Assembly (NCBI RefSeq): GCF_910592395.1
Contig: NC_088326.1
Span: 1,679,001 to 1,743,000 of the forward strand
DNA length: 64,000 bases
Source: Lineus longissimus
Lineage: Eukaryota > Nemertea > Pilidiophora > Heteronemertea > Lineidae
Reading direction: 5' to 3'
Of the stretch, positions 18,889-31,100 are shown one piece after another. Both the position numbers and the translations under genes were made by a program. Every line of letters begins with the position of its first letter. Position 1 is the first letter of the stretch. Under the pieces are notes generated by a model. The model saw only the letters and a list, made by a program, of their open reading frames with translations, had not been told where the DNA came from and did no database searches.

Positions 18889-19412
18889 TCAGGGTTCGGA
18901 GAGCGCGATCGCTGCTGGGAACCTTTTGGTCGCTCGTGGGACCCGCTTTGATGATCGCCGCCCAGACCCTCACGTGACCAATTCTCCATTTAAGATGCTG
19001 CTACTGCGCATGCGTTATCTATGTGTGGAGCATGGTCAGGCGGTGCATCAACATGACGGCAATCTTATTTGAATATTCTATTAATAGATAAATTTAACCC
19101 TTTCGTGGTATTTACGCGCTCAACTTGGCCAGGGTGAGATCGGGTGAGATGGATCGAGTTGCGCGACTGGGTCTTCGTCAGTGGGCGGGGGGCGCCGGGA
19201 TCTGTGGTTTCTTGTGATCTTGAGCTGTTATTATTATGAACTAACATGTAGACTACTATCTTCACTGTACTGCTGACATCAGGTTACTAGTATTATCGTG
19301 CTTGCCCTCTTGTAGTAGGCCTATGGACTTTTCATTTAAGCACTAAAATTATTGAATTTTTCTCTGAAATCTACGGTGGCTGGGAAAGGACATCGAAAAA
19401 AAAAAATTCTCG

Positions 19413-19690
19413 GCGGGACGACTTATTAAGTCGGGGGACGACTTAGTAAGTCGGGGGGACGACTTAGTAAGTCGGGAGGACGACTTAGTAAGTCGGGGGG
19501 ACGACTTATTATCTCGGGGGGACGACTTATTAAGTCGGGGGGACGACTTATTATGTCGGGGGGACGACTTATTATCTCGGGGGGACGACTCAGTAAGTCG
19601 GGGGGACGACTTATTATCTCGGGGGGGGGGACGACTTATTAAGTCGGGGGGGGACGACTTATTAAGTCGGGGGGGACGACGAATTATGAC
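19413..19690 (+). repeat. 21-bp G-run minisatellite with palindromic core
   Basis: About 12-13 units of (G)5-9-ACGACTTATTAAGTC. Most units contain the 6-bp inverted arms GACTTA/TAAGTC around one base; variants read TTATCTC or TAGTAAG. Confidence 0.9.
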
Positions 19691-19705
19691 AGCGAGGGCG
19701 ATGCC

Positions 19706-20260
19706 TGGCTGTGACTCTCATCTCTCTCACCGTGTAGACAACTTGGCAGAGCAGCCAAGACTGATTTGGCCTGGCTGTGACTGTCTCATCTCTCTCGCCA
19801 TATCAATAACTAGGCAGTGCGGCGAAGACTGATGCGGCCTAGCTGTGACTGTCTCATCACTCTCATCATGTTGTCAACACGGTGGAGCAGCCAGGACTGA
19901 TTCGGCCTAGCTGTGACTTCCTCATCTCTCTCACCATGTTGACAACTTGGCAGAGCAGCCAAGACTGATTTGGCCTGGCTGTGACTGTCTCATCTCTCTC
20001 ACTATAATTATTGTCAACTACGTTGTAAACATAAGGCTCCAAAATTAATTCATGAAAAAGGCAGTAGGGCAATATTATTATTAAGTTGTCAAATGGTGAG
20101 AGAGATGAGGAAGTCACAGCCAGGCCAAATCAGTCCTGGCTGCTCTGCCAAGTTGTCTACATGGTGAGAGAGATGAGACAGTCACAGCCAGGCCAAATCA
20201 GTCTTGGCTGCTCTGCCAAGTTGTCTACATGGTGAGAGAGATGAGACAGTCACAGCCAGT
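19706..20260. repeat. 68-bp repeat array in two opposite orientations
   Basis: About 4.5 forward units (GCCTGGCTGTGACTGTCTCA..GGCAGAGCAGCCAAGACTG) fill 19706-20012. About 2.3 reverse units fill 20097-20258, around an 85-bp AT-rich spacer, so the region is a large imperfect palindrome. Confidence 0.88.
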
Positions 20261-20261
20261 G

Positions 20262-21975
20262 TGTCTTCTTAAGGATAACAGTGATTACTGCCAATTATCT
20301 ATCAAGACTATTCAGATAACCAAGTTGATCGCTGCTGGGGACCCTCAGTGTGTCTTCTTAAGGATAACAGTGATTACTGCCAATTATCTATCAAGACTAT
20401 CCAGATAACCAAGTTGATCGCTGCTGGGGCCCCTCAGTGCGTCTCCTCTATGACAACAGCAATTATTACCAATACTCTATCAAGACTATTCAGATAACCA
20501 ATTTGATCGCTGCTGGGGACCCTCAGTGTGTCTCCTCTCTCATAACAGTTTTATTGCCATGAATAAATCACTATTGCTCAGAAAACCAAGTTGATCGCTG
20601 CTGGGGCCTCTCAGTGTGTCTCCCTAAGGATAAAATTTTATTACTGCCAATTATCTATCAAGACTATTCAGATAACCAAGTTGATCGCTGCTGGGGACCC
20701 TCAGTGTGTCTCCTTAAGGATAGCAGTGATTACTGCCAATTATCTATCAAGACTATCCAGATAACCAAGTTGATCGCTGCTGGGGCCCCTCAGTGCGTCT
20801 CCTCTATGACAACAGCAATTATTACCAATTCTCTATCAAGACTATTCAGATAACCAATTTGATCGCTGCTGGGGACCCTCAGTGTGTCTCCTTAAGGATA
20901 GCAGTGATTACTGCCAATTATCTATCAAGACTATCCAGATAACCAAGTTGATCGCTGCTGGGGACCCTCAGTGTGTCTCCTTAAGGATAGCAGTGATTAC
21001 TGCCAATTATCTATCAAGACTATCCAGATAACCAAGTTGATCGCTGCTGGGGACCCTCAGTGTGTCTCCTTAAGGATAAAAGTGATTACTGCCAATTATC
21101 TATCAAGACTATTCAGATAACCAAGTTGATCGCTGCTGGGGACCCTCAGTGTGTCTCCTTAAGGATAGCAGTGATTACTGCCAATTATCTATCAAGACTA
21201 TCCAGATAACCAAGTTGATCGCTGCTGGGGACCCTCAGTGTGTCTCCTTAAGGATAACAGTGATTACTGCCAATTATCTATCAAGACTATTCAGATAACC
21301 AAGTTGATCGCTGCTGGGGACCCTCAGTGTGTCTCCTTAAGGATAGCAGTGATTACTGCCAATTATCTATCAAGACTATCCAGATAACCAAGTTGATCGC
21401 TGCTGGGGCCCCTCAGTGCGTCTCCTCTATGACAACAGCAATTATTACCAATTCTCTATCAAGACTATTCAGATAACCAATTTGATCGCTGCTGGGGACC
21501 CTCAGTGTGTCTCCTCTCTCATAACAGTTTTATTGCCATGAATAAATCACTATTGCTCAGAAAACCAAGTTGATCGCTGCTGGGGCCTCTCAGTGTGTCT
21601 CCCTAAGGATAAAAGTGATTACTGCCAATTATCTATCAAGACTATCCAGATAACCAAGTTGATCGCTGCTGGGGCCCCTCAGTGCGTCTCCTCTATGACA
21701 ACAGCAATTATTACCAATTCTCTATCAAGACTATTCAGATAACCAATTTGATCGCTGCTGGGGACCCTCAGTGTGTCTCCTCTCTCATAACAGTTTTATT
21801 GCCATGAATAAATCACTATTGCTCAGAAAACCAAGTTGATCGCTGCTGGGGCCTCTCAGTGTGTCTCCCTAAGGATAAAAGTGATTACTGCCAATTATCT
21901 ATCAAGACTATCCAGATAACCAAGTTGATCGCTGCTGGGGCCCCTCAGTGCGTCTCCTTAAGGATAACAGTGATT
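20262..21975 (+). repeat. 88-89-bp satellite, about 19 monomers, with higher-order structure
   Basis: The monomer runs CAAGTTGATCGCTGCTGGGG..CTATCAAGACTATTCAGATAAC. Three monomer types are seen: one with TTAAGGATAACAGTG, one with CTCTATGACAACAGC, and one with CTCTCATAACAGTTTTATTG. They recur in that order at 20341-20640, 21370-21600 and 21600-21860, showing a higher-order unit. Confidence 0.92.
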
Positions 21976-23204
21976 GCTTTCAGAGCCGTAGAAGACTCTG
22001 CCACTCGTACGGTTTTCTTATTGGAACCCTCAGCGTGTATCCGCTAAGATAGCAGTGATTACCGGTACAGTGAAATACGTCATCCGAACAGCAAAGACGA
22101 AGCAAAAACTCTAGGTACTGTCAAATGTGAAAAAATTTATTGTACAAGAAAAGTTACATAATTAATAGCACAGTACAAGAAACTTTACATACACGGACAT
22201 GTAATATGCGTAAAGTACCGACATGATAGTTGATTGTGACGACTACAGATACATCAATGCGGGGGGAAAAGCCCATAATTCGTTATTAACCCTCAAAGAA
22301 GCCTTGGCAAACCCATACCATAGATAAAAATCCTCTGGTTGTGACATTGTCCTCAACCGCTCAAGGTGAGACCTTTCCCAAACACACCAAACCCCTCACC
22401 TGCAGTGCCATCTGTACGAAAGGTGATGAACTAACTAAGTATTTACTTGCAGTTGCACAGCTATCACAAAAGTACAGACAGTACATCATAATACAGTGTA
22501 CATAGTTACATGAATATTACAAGATAAACGACATAATCAATCAATCCTAGGCCTATACGCTTCGGATAACAAAGTTGATCTCAACATTTTTCCTCGAACT
22601 TATTAATGAACAGTGATTGTTGCCAATAATCAATCAATAGTAACAAGCTTGATCACTATTAGTATTAGGCCTAAGATGACCTGTCAAATCACATTAATAT
22701 ATAATTTGCCGGGATAAATCACATTAAAATATAATTTGCCGGGATAAAATTTGCTAAATACATGTAGTAAAATCACGACATGGGTATTGATCTTATTAGG
22801 GCCTACAGTGTGATGCCTATGTCTGTAGATTAAACAGTTCCGAGCGGACAAAAACATATTTATTATATGATATTAGTATCCACAATTACGGATCACAAAC
22901 GCTTATCATTTATCGTATAAATCTATACTCAAATATATCTATAGCCCCCATATTCCCTGGTCCTCCCCCACTGCTTTTCGGTCAACGGCCATGATACCAT
23001 CATCCTAACTATAACCCCCACCCCACCCTGGCTATAGACCTCCACGGCGCCTTCCCCCATATTATGATATTAGTATCCATCAACCACGGATCACGCACGC
23101 TTATCATTTATCGTACAAGTTTATACTCAAATACACAGGGAAAGCATTAACTATGCAGGTCGACCGCCGCCTGGAACAACACCGTCGCCATCTATTAACA
23201 CGCG
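21976..23204. other. Right inner part of the 4.4-kb element
   Basis: Non-coding. It contains a 30-bp tandem pair (22690-22749, ATAATTTGCCGGGATAAA) and an imperfect ~78-bp duplication (22862-22939 and 23061-23136, sharing CGCTTATCATTTATCGTA). Confidence 0.65.
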
Positions 23205-23289
23205 GGTCACGTGAGGGTCTGGGCGGCGATCATCAAAGTGGGTCCCACGAGCGATCAAAAGGTTCCCAGTAGCGATCGCGCTCTCCGAA

Positions 23290-24019
23290 TGCATATGGTC
23301 AAACCCAAGACTGAAGGATTAAAATCCTGTGTTTATAGGCTAACAAATGCAAACACTTCCAAGTGAACCCCCTACAAGAGACGAGTGGCTCTTCGTCTCT
23401 CCGACTTTGACACCCTGCTGCGAACATATCAATAGATCAGCCAGCGGTCCTTGGTGTCGCCGCGTGGGTTACGTCCAGTGAAATTGTTTGCAAAGGTCAG
23501 GGAACCACGATCTGACATCCATAACCAGCGTATCCCCTTTTCATGCCAGTTATAGTCGGGTGCTACACCACAGTCGGGATAGTGGCCGCCAAATGAATGG
23601 TTGTTGAATTTAAAATCATGAAATCATGAGACAGAGCAAGTTAAAGGTCAAACTCAGGAACGTCAAGATCAAGATTTCCTTCCAATACATTTTCAGCAAG
23701 ACTTACCTTTCACTTGGACAATCGCAACGAGAATTAAGACTATAGAGACCTGTCACTTAAGTTTTCCTGGCAATATATGGTCCACCAGAATAGCACCAGG
23801 AGCATACTAATGCTGTCTTTATTATACCTTTAAAGGCACTATTGCAAACTTTCATCTACAAATCACATCCGATTGTATGTTGGATCAAACACCCACACGA
23901 GTCTCCTAATTATCATGATCATATACATCATCAAGTAATAACATGTCGCCTTCTTTCCGGCGCAAACCGAGACTGAATTATTCACATTGTGTCTGCGTTC
24001 ATTTCGCAGTAAATTCATT
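23290..24019. other. Intergenic DNA right of the satellite element
   Basis: No gene is supported. The last part (about 23999-24025, CATTTCGCAGTAAATTCATTAG) matches sequence just left of the first direct repeat (18690-18710), so the direct repeat originally extended into it. Confidence 0.5.
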
Positions 24020-24362
24020 AGTTCTACCTTAACAGCTGAAAAAATGTAGCCCGCCTCACTGGCAAATTTTGCTTCCTTGCTTACCAAATAAGGAAAACGG
24101 TAGCTCATCATGGATTATATTATAACCTTGAAGGTTAACACTGCTGAATACTACATTATATACCTCATTTATGATCACCGATCTTCTTCCACTCTTAAGT
24201 AATCTAAATATTATTTGACTACATGTACTTTAATTACTTAGTGCTCTCTTTCTTCTTACATTCTTTCTGCACTGCACTTATGTTTATTGTACTTTCATCT
24301 CATGTAAAATGTAAATTTTTATACGGATTCAATAAACGATTAGTAATTTGTAATTTGTAATT
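24020..24362 (+). mobile_element. Putative short retroelement insertion with (TAATTTG)n tail
   Basis: It interrupts the right copy of the direct repeat (ATTCATTAG | TTACC). The 3' end reads ATTCAATAAACGATTAG followed by TAATTTGTAATTTGTAATT, a simple-repeat tail. ATTAGT occurs at both borders as a possible target-site duplication. It resembles the 3' end of a LINE or SINE; the family is not identified. Confidence 0.5.
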
Positions 24363-24363
24363 A

Positions 24364-24549
24364 GTTACCAATGTATGCCTTAGAGGGGGCAGAATGGCAC
24401 TGTAGACAAGAAGCCTCTCCAACAGCCCCAGGAATATTGAATAGAAGTTAGAACGGCACTGTACTGGGTCCCAGTAATAAATATTGCCATAAAGACATAT
24501 GATATTGTTCTGGGACTTATGTAAGATTAGTTCTCGTCTCCGCCAAACT
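24364..24549 (+). repeat. Right copy of the 180-bp direct repeat
   Basis: It matches 18708-18888 (GGGGGCAGAATGGCACTGT.., TATTGCCATAAAGACATATG..) with a 10-bp insertion and scattered substitutions. It ends near CTCCGCCAAAC. Confidence 0.8.
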
Positions 24550-24573
24550 CAAGAAGAATGGAGAATGGAGAAC

Positions 24574-24848
24574 TGGAGAATGAGTAACCCGCTCGCGGGG
24601 TCGCTCACGGCCTGCCGCGAGATAAGGCGCCAGTACCAAAAAGAACGCACTGGCGCCCCGGACTGGCGCTTACTCGCGCAAGCGCGGCGCTAGTAATCGA
24701 ACACTGATCATCATTGACGACGCTTGGAGAATGAGTAACCCGCTCACGGCCTGCCGCGAGATGAGGCGCCAGTACCAAAAAGAACGCACTGGCGCTTACT
24801 CGGGTACCCCGCTTACTCGCGCAAGCGCGGCGCTGGTAATCGAACACT
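24574..24848 (+). repeat. GC-rich ~130-bp tandem duplication
   Basis: Units at 24574-24704 and 24725-24848 share TGGAGAATGAGTAACCCGCT, GGCGCCAGTACCAAAAAGAA and AATCGAACAC. The second has an internal rearrangement around CTTACTCG. Both are noticeably GC-rich compared with their surroundings. Confidence 0.8.
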
Positions 24849-25148
24849 TACCCAGGCGCTTGATTATTTTGCAGTTACTGTAACACTAAGTAATAAATGC
24901 TGCAAATGTTTTGACACAAAAGTAACATCTTTCAAATAATTTTCCTTATGTACACTATGTGATCAGATATTGATCGAAATATTGTTTTTTTACCTTAGTG
25001 TAAGAAATGAAAAAATAAGCGCATTTTAGTTAATCATCACAATATTGTTCCATCTCTTGCTTAACATTTGGGTGATTGTCAGCATTTCTTTGACAAATTT
25101 GGAAGGTCTCTGCATTTCTTGATTCTATAGTAAATTTAAGTGGACAAA

Positions 25149-28100
25149 ATGCCGTTTAATTATCCAGAAGCTAGGAGAGATGACAGTGTCAGTGATGACT
25201 ACAAGGGAAAACAGGTAGACTTCATGAAATGTGTTTTGAGAGATCTAGAATAGATACGTAACCGCTAAACCGGTACCGGTGTATGGTGGTAAATAAATGG
25301 TGCCCCAAAAAAATCTGATCACGCAATCAGACAATGAATGATGAGTCATGTCAGTGATCTGCTGATCATTCATGCCATGTCCAGAAAGTTATGACTTTTT
25401 TCAGAAGGATATGAACCCCTATGCTAGATGCATGTGTCAAACACGGTCTTGCATGATGACACTACTTGCAACACTAACAGACATTCTTGAGCTTGTGATG
25501 CATCATTTATCATGACATTTCTTCAATATCAATTCAACGGCGTGAAACCCCTGTGAGCCTGTGCAAATTACATTTAGTAAAATTTCTAATGCTGTAACAT
25601 TGGGCCTTTTTCTGGAGCGGTTGTGGTGGAAATGAACTTTTGAATGTATTAAAAATCTGGGGCATGATGAAAATCGGAGAGCAATTGTTACAATGAGAGC
25701 AATATGCAACATTTCAGAACATCTTGAACCAAACCATCCGGACTCTCATGCGTTTGCGTCACCACTATCGAGCTTGGTTGAGTGATTTAGCGATCTCAAA
25801 ACATTACGGGTCAAGATGGAACCAAACTATAGTTGTTCTATTTTCGTCGCAGGTGCCAGATCCTTACCGTTGGCTCGAAGATCCTGATGCTGATGAGACC
25901 AAGTCATTCGTTGATGCGCAGAACGCGATCACTGTACCTTTTGTAAGCTCTTTCTCGGCCAAGGAGAAACTGAAAAATAGGTAAAAAATGAGTTGGTGAA
26001 GTTGCAGCCATGCGGGTGGTGTAATTTTGAAAACAGTGCATGGCGGAGAGAGTGAGGGGCTTTGAGGTACTGTCAGTGATACCAAGTATAACAGTATATA
26101 TTAGATCCATACTTGGTGATACTGATACAGTTTGCTTAAAAGTGCATGGTCTATGCATATAATAATTAGTCTGACTAATTAGATGGTCTTGACTTTAATC
26201 AATTAACCTAACTAATCAAATGGCCTAGACTTGAACTAATTAGCCTGACTTTTATTCATGAATTAATCTTGTTGCAGGATAACAGAGATGTGGGACTATC
26301 CCAAGTACAGCGCTCCGTTCAAGAGAGGCAAGCGCTATTTCTATCATTACAACACAGGCCTTCAGAATCAGAGGTGAGGTTTGGCAACACACAGGGCAGT
26401 AACTGTCAGGGTTGTAAAATACAGAGCATAAATTTGATTTTCTAAAATCGACTCTATACCGTATTTTCCGGCGTATGACCCGCGGCTTTTTGCCCTCAAA
26501 CAGGCCCAAAAAGTGGGGGTGCGGGTAATACAAAGGTGCGGGTCTTGCGTGGATTCTGAGAGGGATAAGCCCCAACCCCAAAGAAAAAAAAGGGGACCAA
26601 ACTGGTTACTTGATAAGGATTTATGTCCATCGTTTTCGCATTGTTTTCAACCAATATTTCCGCCATGATCGCATAGTTTGTGATGTCTCCGCTAGGGAAA
26701 ATAGTTACGGCCATGCTGGAATTGATCCACTTTGGTTAACAATTAAAAAAAACATGGCGGTTCTAGGATGTCAACATCAATGAATGGCTTACTATTTTTG
26801 GAGAATGCGGGTCTTGGAGCAGTGCGGGTCATAATCAGGTGCGGGTCTTGCGTGGCTTTAGGTAATGGTCAAAGGGGGTGCGGGTCATAGGGCAGTGCGG
26901 GGGATAATCCGGAAAATACGGTACATGTAGATCGGAAATACTGTCTTAAGACACTCTGAACACTTTGGAAAAGAAGTAACAATCTGAATGACGTCAATAG
27001 GTAGTGTGCACTACTACATGGAGCTGGAACCCTTGAACGCCCACCAGTCTACAGTCATTCCAGATTTGTGTACCCTTTGTAGGTTATCAGACAGACCACT
27101 GGCCTTTCCGAAACACTACTGCAAATCACTTTGATTTTTGCATCCTTACTTTCTCATTTTTCTAGCGTGATGTATGTGCAGGACTCTCTGTCCTCTGAAC
27201 CAAGAGTATTCCTTGACCCGAATGAACTCTCAGATGATGGCACGACAGCATTGAGGAGTTCAGCATTTTCCGAGGATGGGAATGTATTTGCGTATTGTTT
27301 GAGTGAGAAAGGTTCAGACTGGGTCACTGTCAAGGTTAGTAAGGCGATCTTAAAATGTTGGGTTACGTAACCACATCCTTTGAAATTGAAGGAAGTGCTG
27401 TGGATTAGTGGCATAAACTCTCTGTCATAAAGTTGCTGGTTTGAAATAGTCAGGTTGTAGTTGATGTTTGATTACGCATTGATTTCTGTTTTCAGTTCAG
27501 AGATGTTGCAACTGGAGAGGATCTAGCGGACGTTTTGAAAAATGTCAAGTTCTCCTGCCTTGATTGGACTCATGATCACAAGGGAGTTTTCTACAATGTA
27601 AGCACCTCAAGATACTGTGGAACCTCCTTTAGCGGACACCTCTATATTAAGGACAACCTCTCGATTAAGGACACTAGTTTTGGTCCCAAATTTGTAGTTT
27701 AATAAGATCAATATTAGGTTCAATAAACCTCAAGTATCCTTTACTCTTTTTTAGTCATACCCGGTTGATGGCAAAGCTGATGGCTCCGAGACGACCTCTA
27801 ATTATCACCAGAAACTGTACTACCATCGACTGGGAGAGGACCAGACCGCGGACACGCTTTGTGCCGAGTTTCCTGATAATCCGCAATGGATGGGGTGAGT
27901 ACTTTTAGGGATTGTTGAACAAGGACAAGACAACCGATGTATTTGAAGTTAAAGTTGGCAAATTTCGGCATTTCTATTTGGCAGTAAAAAGGTAACTTTG
28001 AACTTTCTTTCTTTTGCTGAGCTTTTTTGTCTCATTCCAGTGGAGTTGAGATCAGCGATTGTGGTAGCTTCGCCGTTTTATCCATCAGTGAAGGCTGCAA

Positions 28101-31100
28101 ACCTGCCAACCGCCTATATATCTGTGATCTCAACAAGCTAGAAAATGGAATAAGTGGTGAGTTTTCATTGGTGAGGACGCATTGCCCAATAAGCCAAACA
28201 AAGGTTCATTGTCTGTGTGGTGCGTCACAAAGTCCCCCAGTTAAAAAGTCTAGCAAACTACGCACTTCCATTAGCAATGGATTCATAGATTGGAATGATT
28301 ATAACACTATAGGATTAAGATGCTAATTATCTCACTTATTACTTTGCAGGCCTGCTTCCTTTCGTAAAGATAGTTGACGACTTCGAGGCTGAATATGAAT
28401 ATATCACTAATGAAGGGAGTGTTTTGACATTCAAGACAAACCTGAATGCACCCAGATATAAACTCATCAACATTGATTTAGAAAACCACGAAATGGTACG
28501 TGTCTATTTCTGTTATTAGGTTCCCTTTCTTAAGGACAAAGTGATGACTCTTACGTCAAAGGCCAAATGATAGCTCTGACATCAAAATGACCATATGCAA
28601 GGTCTAACTTCAATTTTCAATTCATAGTCATGTGTAATTAAGGTCCCTTTTCTCGTAACTGGCTGTCCTGGTCGAAACTTTGAGATTTCTACCTGCCCCT
28701 GGAACCTGAAGTAGTCACAAAGCATCCAAAGTTGCCTTTCAGTGTCTAGTTTGAAGTATGTTGCTGTCATTTTGCCAAAGACCTCGGCTGTGGCTTTGGT
28801 ATTGGCTACCTTTTAGCTCCTGTCTAGGAGTGTTATGTGAGACAATCAATACCTCCAGTTCAATATCAATTCCTCCTTTTTCAGAGTAACTGGAAGACGT
28901 TGATACCAGAACATGAAAAGGATGTGTTAGACTGGTCGGCGTGTGTCAACCAGAATAAACTTGTGATGTGTTACATGCATGATGTCAAGGTACGTGTTAG
29001 ACTGTTTAGAGTGTGTCAGTCAGAATGAACTAGTCATGTGTTTGCACCAAATGTTTGTGCTTGCCAAGGTTTATTGCAAACTCTATTTGTTATGGACGAT
29101 TCAAAGCACGAGAGAGACTCAGTGCCACTTCTTAAACGGGTAGAACTTCTTTTTAGATGAAGCTGGGTGGGAATTATAGATGTGGAGAATTTCCAGAATA
29201 CTAAATCAAGTCCACTTCCCCTCATTTCAGAGCTCATTGTATCTTCATGACCTCAAATCTGGTGAACGTTTGATGGAATTCCCTCTCGACGTCGGTTCTG
29301 TTGTTGGATATTCTGGTCGCAAAAAGGACGACGAGATATTTTATAAATTTATGTCATTCCTAACGCCTGGGAGAATCTACCGCTGTGATCTAAGTAAAGG
29401 GAAACTGGAGCCAGAGGTATGTACAAATTTATGTTGACCTTGATTATGTCAACAGTGTTATGGTTTTGTGGTTTTGACATTGATCATAATGTGGCTAAAG
29501 GGTCACTCACACTGAATTGAAGTGGCAGTCTCCCAATGCCCCAGTCCACGACACCTTTGTCTCCTATTTCAAGACTGTGCTCCTCAGGGCTACAACTTCA
29601 CTTGTTTTAGATCTTAGAATTTGGACTTCTACATCAGTACTAAAAAGAAGATTAAGAAAACTGTAAAGAATGACTAATTACTTATATATTGTAATCTATT
29701 CCCAGGTTTTCCGAGACATCGAAGTGAAAGGTTTTGATGCGTCCAAGTTTGAAACGTCCCAGGTTTTCTACAAGAGTAAAGATGGCACAAGTATACCCAT
29801 GTTCATTGTCCACAGAAAGGTACCATCTTTACCTCCGTATAGTTCCTTCAAGATAATTTCCTTACCTTAGCCCACTTCACAAACAATCACCTTTTTTCTG
29901 AGATCATAGGACGCGACAACTTTCCTCAACCATCATCTGTCTTTGGTGAGCTCCTCCAGTTCCTGTTTGTTTAGAAAACATTGGGGACAGAGGCTAAGCA
30001 CATGTAACATTACAAAGGGTTAACATTGCTACCCTTGTTTTTCCAGGGTATCACGTTAAACGGCAGCAACCCGGTCCTTCTTTACGGATATGGCGGCTTT
30101 AACATAGCTATCACTCCATCGTTCAGCGTAACCAGGATTACATTCATGCAGAATCTCGGAGGGATCGTGTGTGTGGCTAATATTAGAGGAGGAGGGTAAG
30201 ATTCTTCCATTTTTGTTGGCTAGATAATCACTCGAGCCTTTGAGAGCTGTTACTCTTATAATAATAATAATGTCACGCATTTATATAGCGCTCCTCAGTA
30301 ATGGAACTGTTAAAGCGCTGTGGGATATCAAATTATTACCCTGGTCTCTACAGAAATCAATCAGGGGTTTCAAGGAGCAACCAGAAGGCGCTCATTTGAA
30401 CTTGACCAGTCGGGGAACCAAGGAGTGACTCGGCCGGGAGTCGAACCCACGACCTCCTGATCATGAGGCCGACTCTCTTCCACTGCGCTACCGCTGCCCC
30501 TTACTTCCCAATTTGTTGTGATAAGTCACATTTTTGCTTTTCTTTCAGCGAATATGGAGAAAACTGGCACAAAGCAGGAATCGAGGAAAACAAACAAAAC
30601 GTCTTTGACGACTTCTGTGCTGCAGCTGAGTACCTTGTAGCGGAGAAATATACAAAGCCCGAGCTGTAAGTATCAGGCCTTGAAGAGTCTCCCCCCCACT
30701 TAGCAATTTTAAATGTGGTAGGGGGCAGTGCTTGTACCCGTATTCCAAAATGACCCCCTGAACTCCGGGATTGCCAACTAAATTTTCACCCCCTGTCTAG
30801 GGGACTATGTAAGTGACGGTTCAGCTGAAGATCACTTTGAAGGAAAATGTAACACATTACACTGTACTGTCTTATTCTCCCTTTAACCAGATATTATTCC
30901 AAAGTTGCATTAACTGCCGATATCAATGCTGACATCGAGGGAAACTAGTTCAACTGGTTGCACCTTTGAATGAAAATGTCCCTCTTTTGAATTGATGCAA
31001 GAGTTATTCCGAAAAAGTGTCGTCTTTTTTCATTTTCTCAGTGTTACAGTACATGTAAATATATTGACTATCTTGCAGGATAAGCATCATGGGTGGTTCA

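Larger units (their letters stand above)
18895..23289. mobile_element. 4.4-kb element with 85-bp terminal inverted repeats and satellite core, no coding capacity
   Basis: The left end 18895-18979 (TTCGGAGAGCGCGATCGCTG..CACGTGACC) is the reverse complement of 23205-23289 with only a few mismatches. Between the ends are a G-rich minisatellite, an inverted 68-bp repeat cluster and an 88-89-bp satellite whose monomers carry GATCGCTGCTGGG, also present in the terminal repeat. No transposase is visible and no target-site duplication is obvious, so it looks like a non-autonomous element. Its class is undecided. Confidence 0.7.

Noticed and set aside
19413-19690. CRISPR-like array of ~21-bp repeats
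   Set aside because: There are no spacers of constant length, the units are contiguous, and the context is a eukaryotic genome.
30430-30500. tRNA gene on the minus strand
   Set aside because: A-box and B-box sequences are present, but the sequence runs on into a SINE body and ATT tail, and I could not form a clean cloverleaf with a matching acceptor stem.
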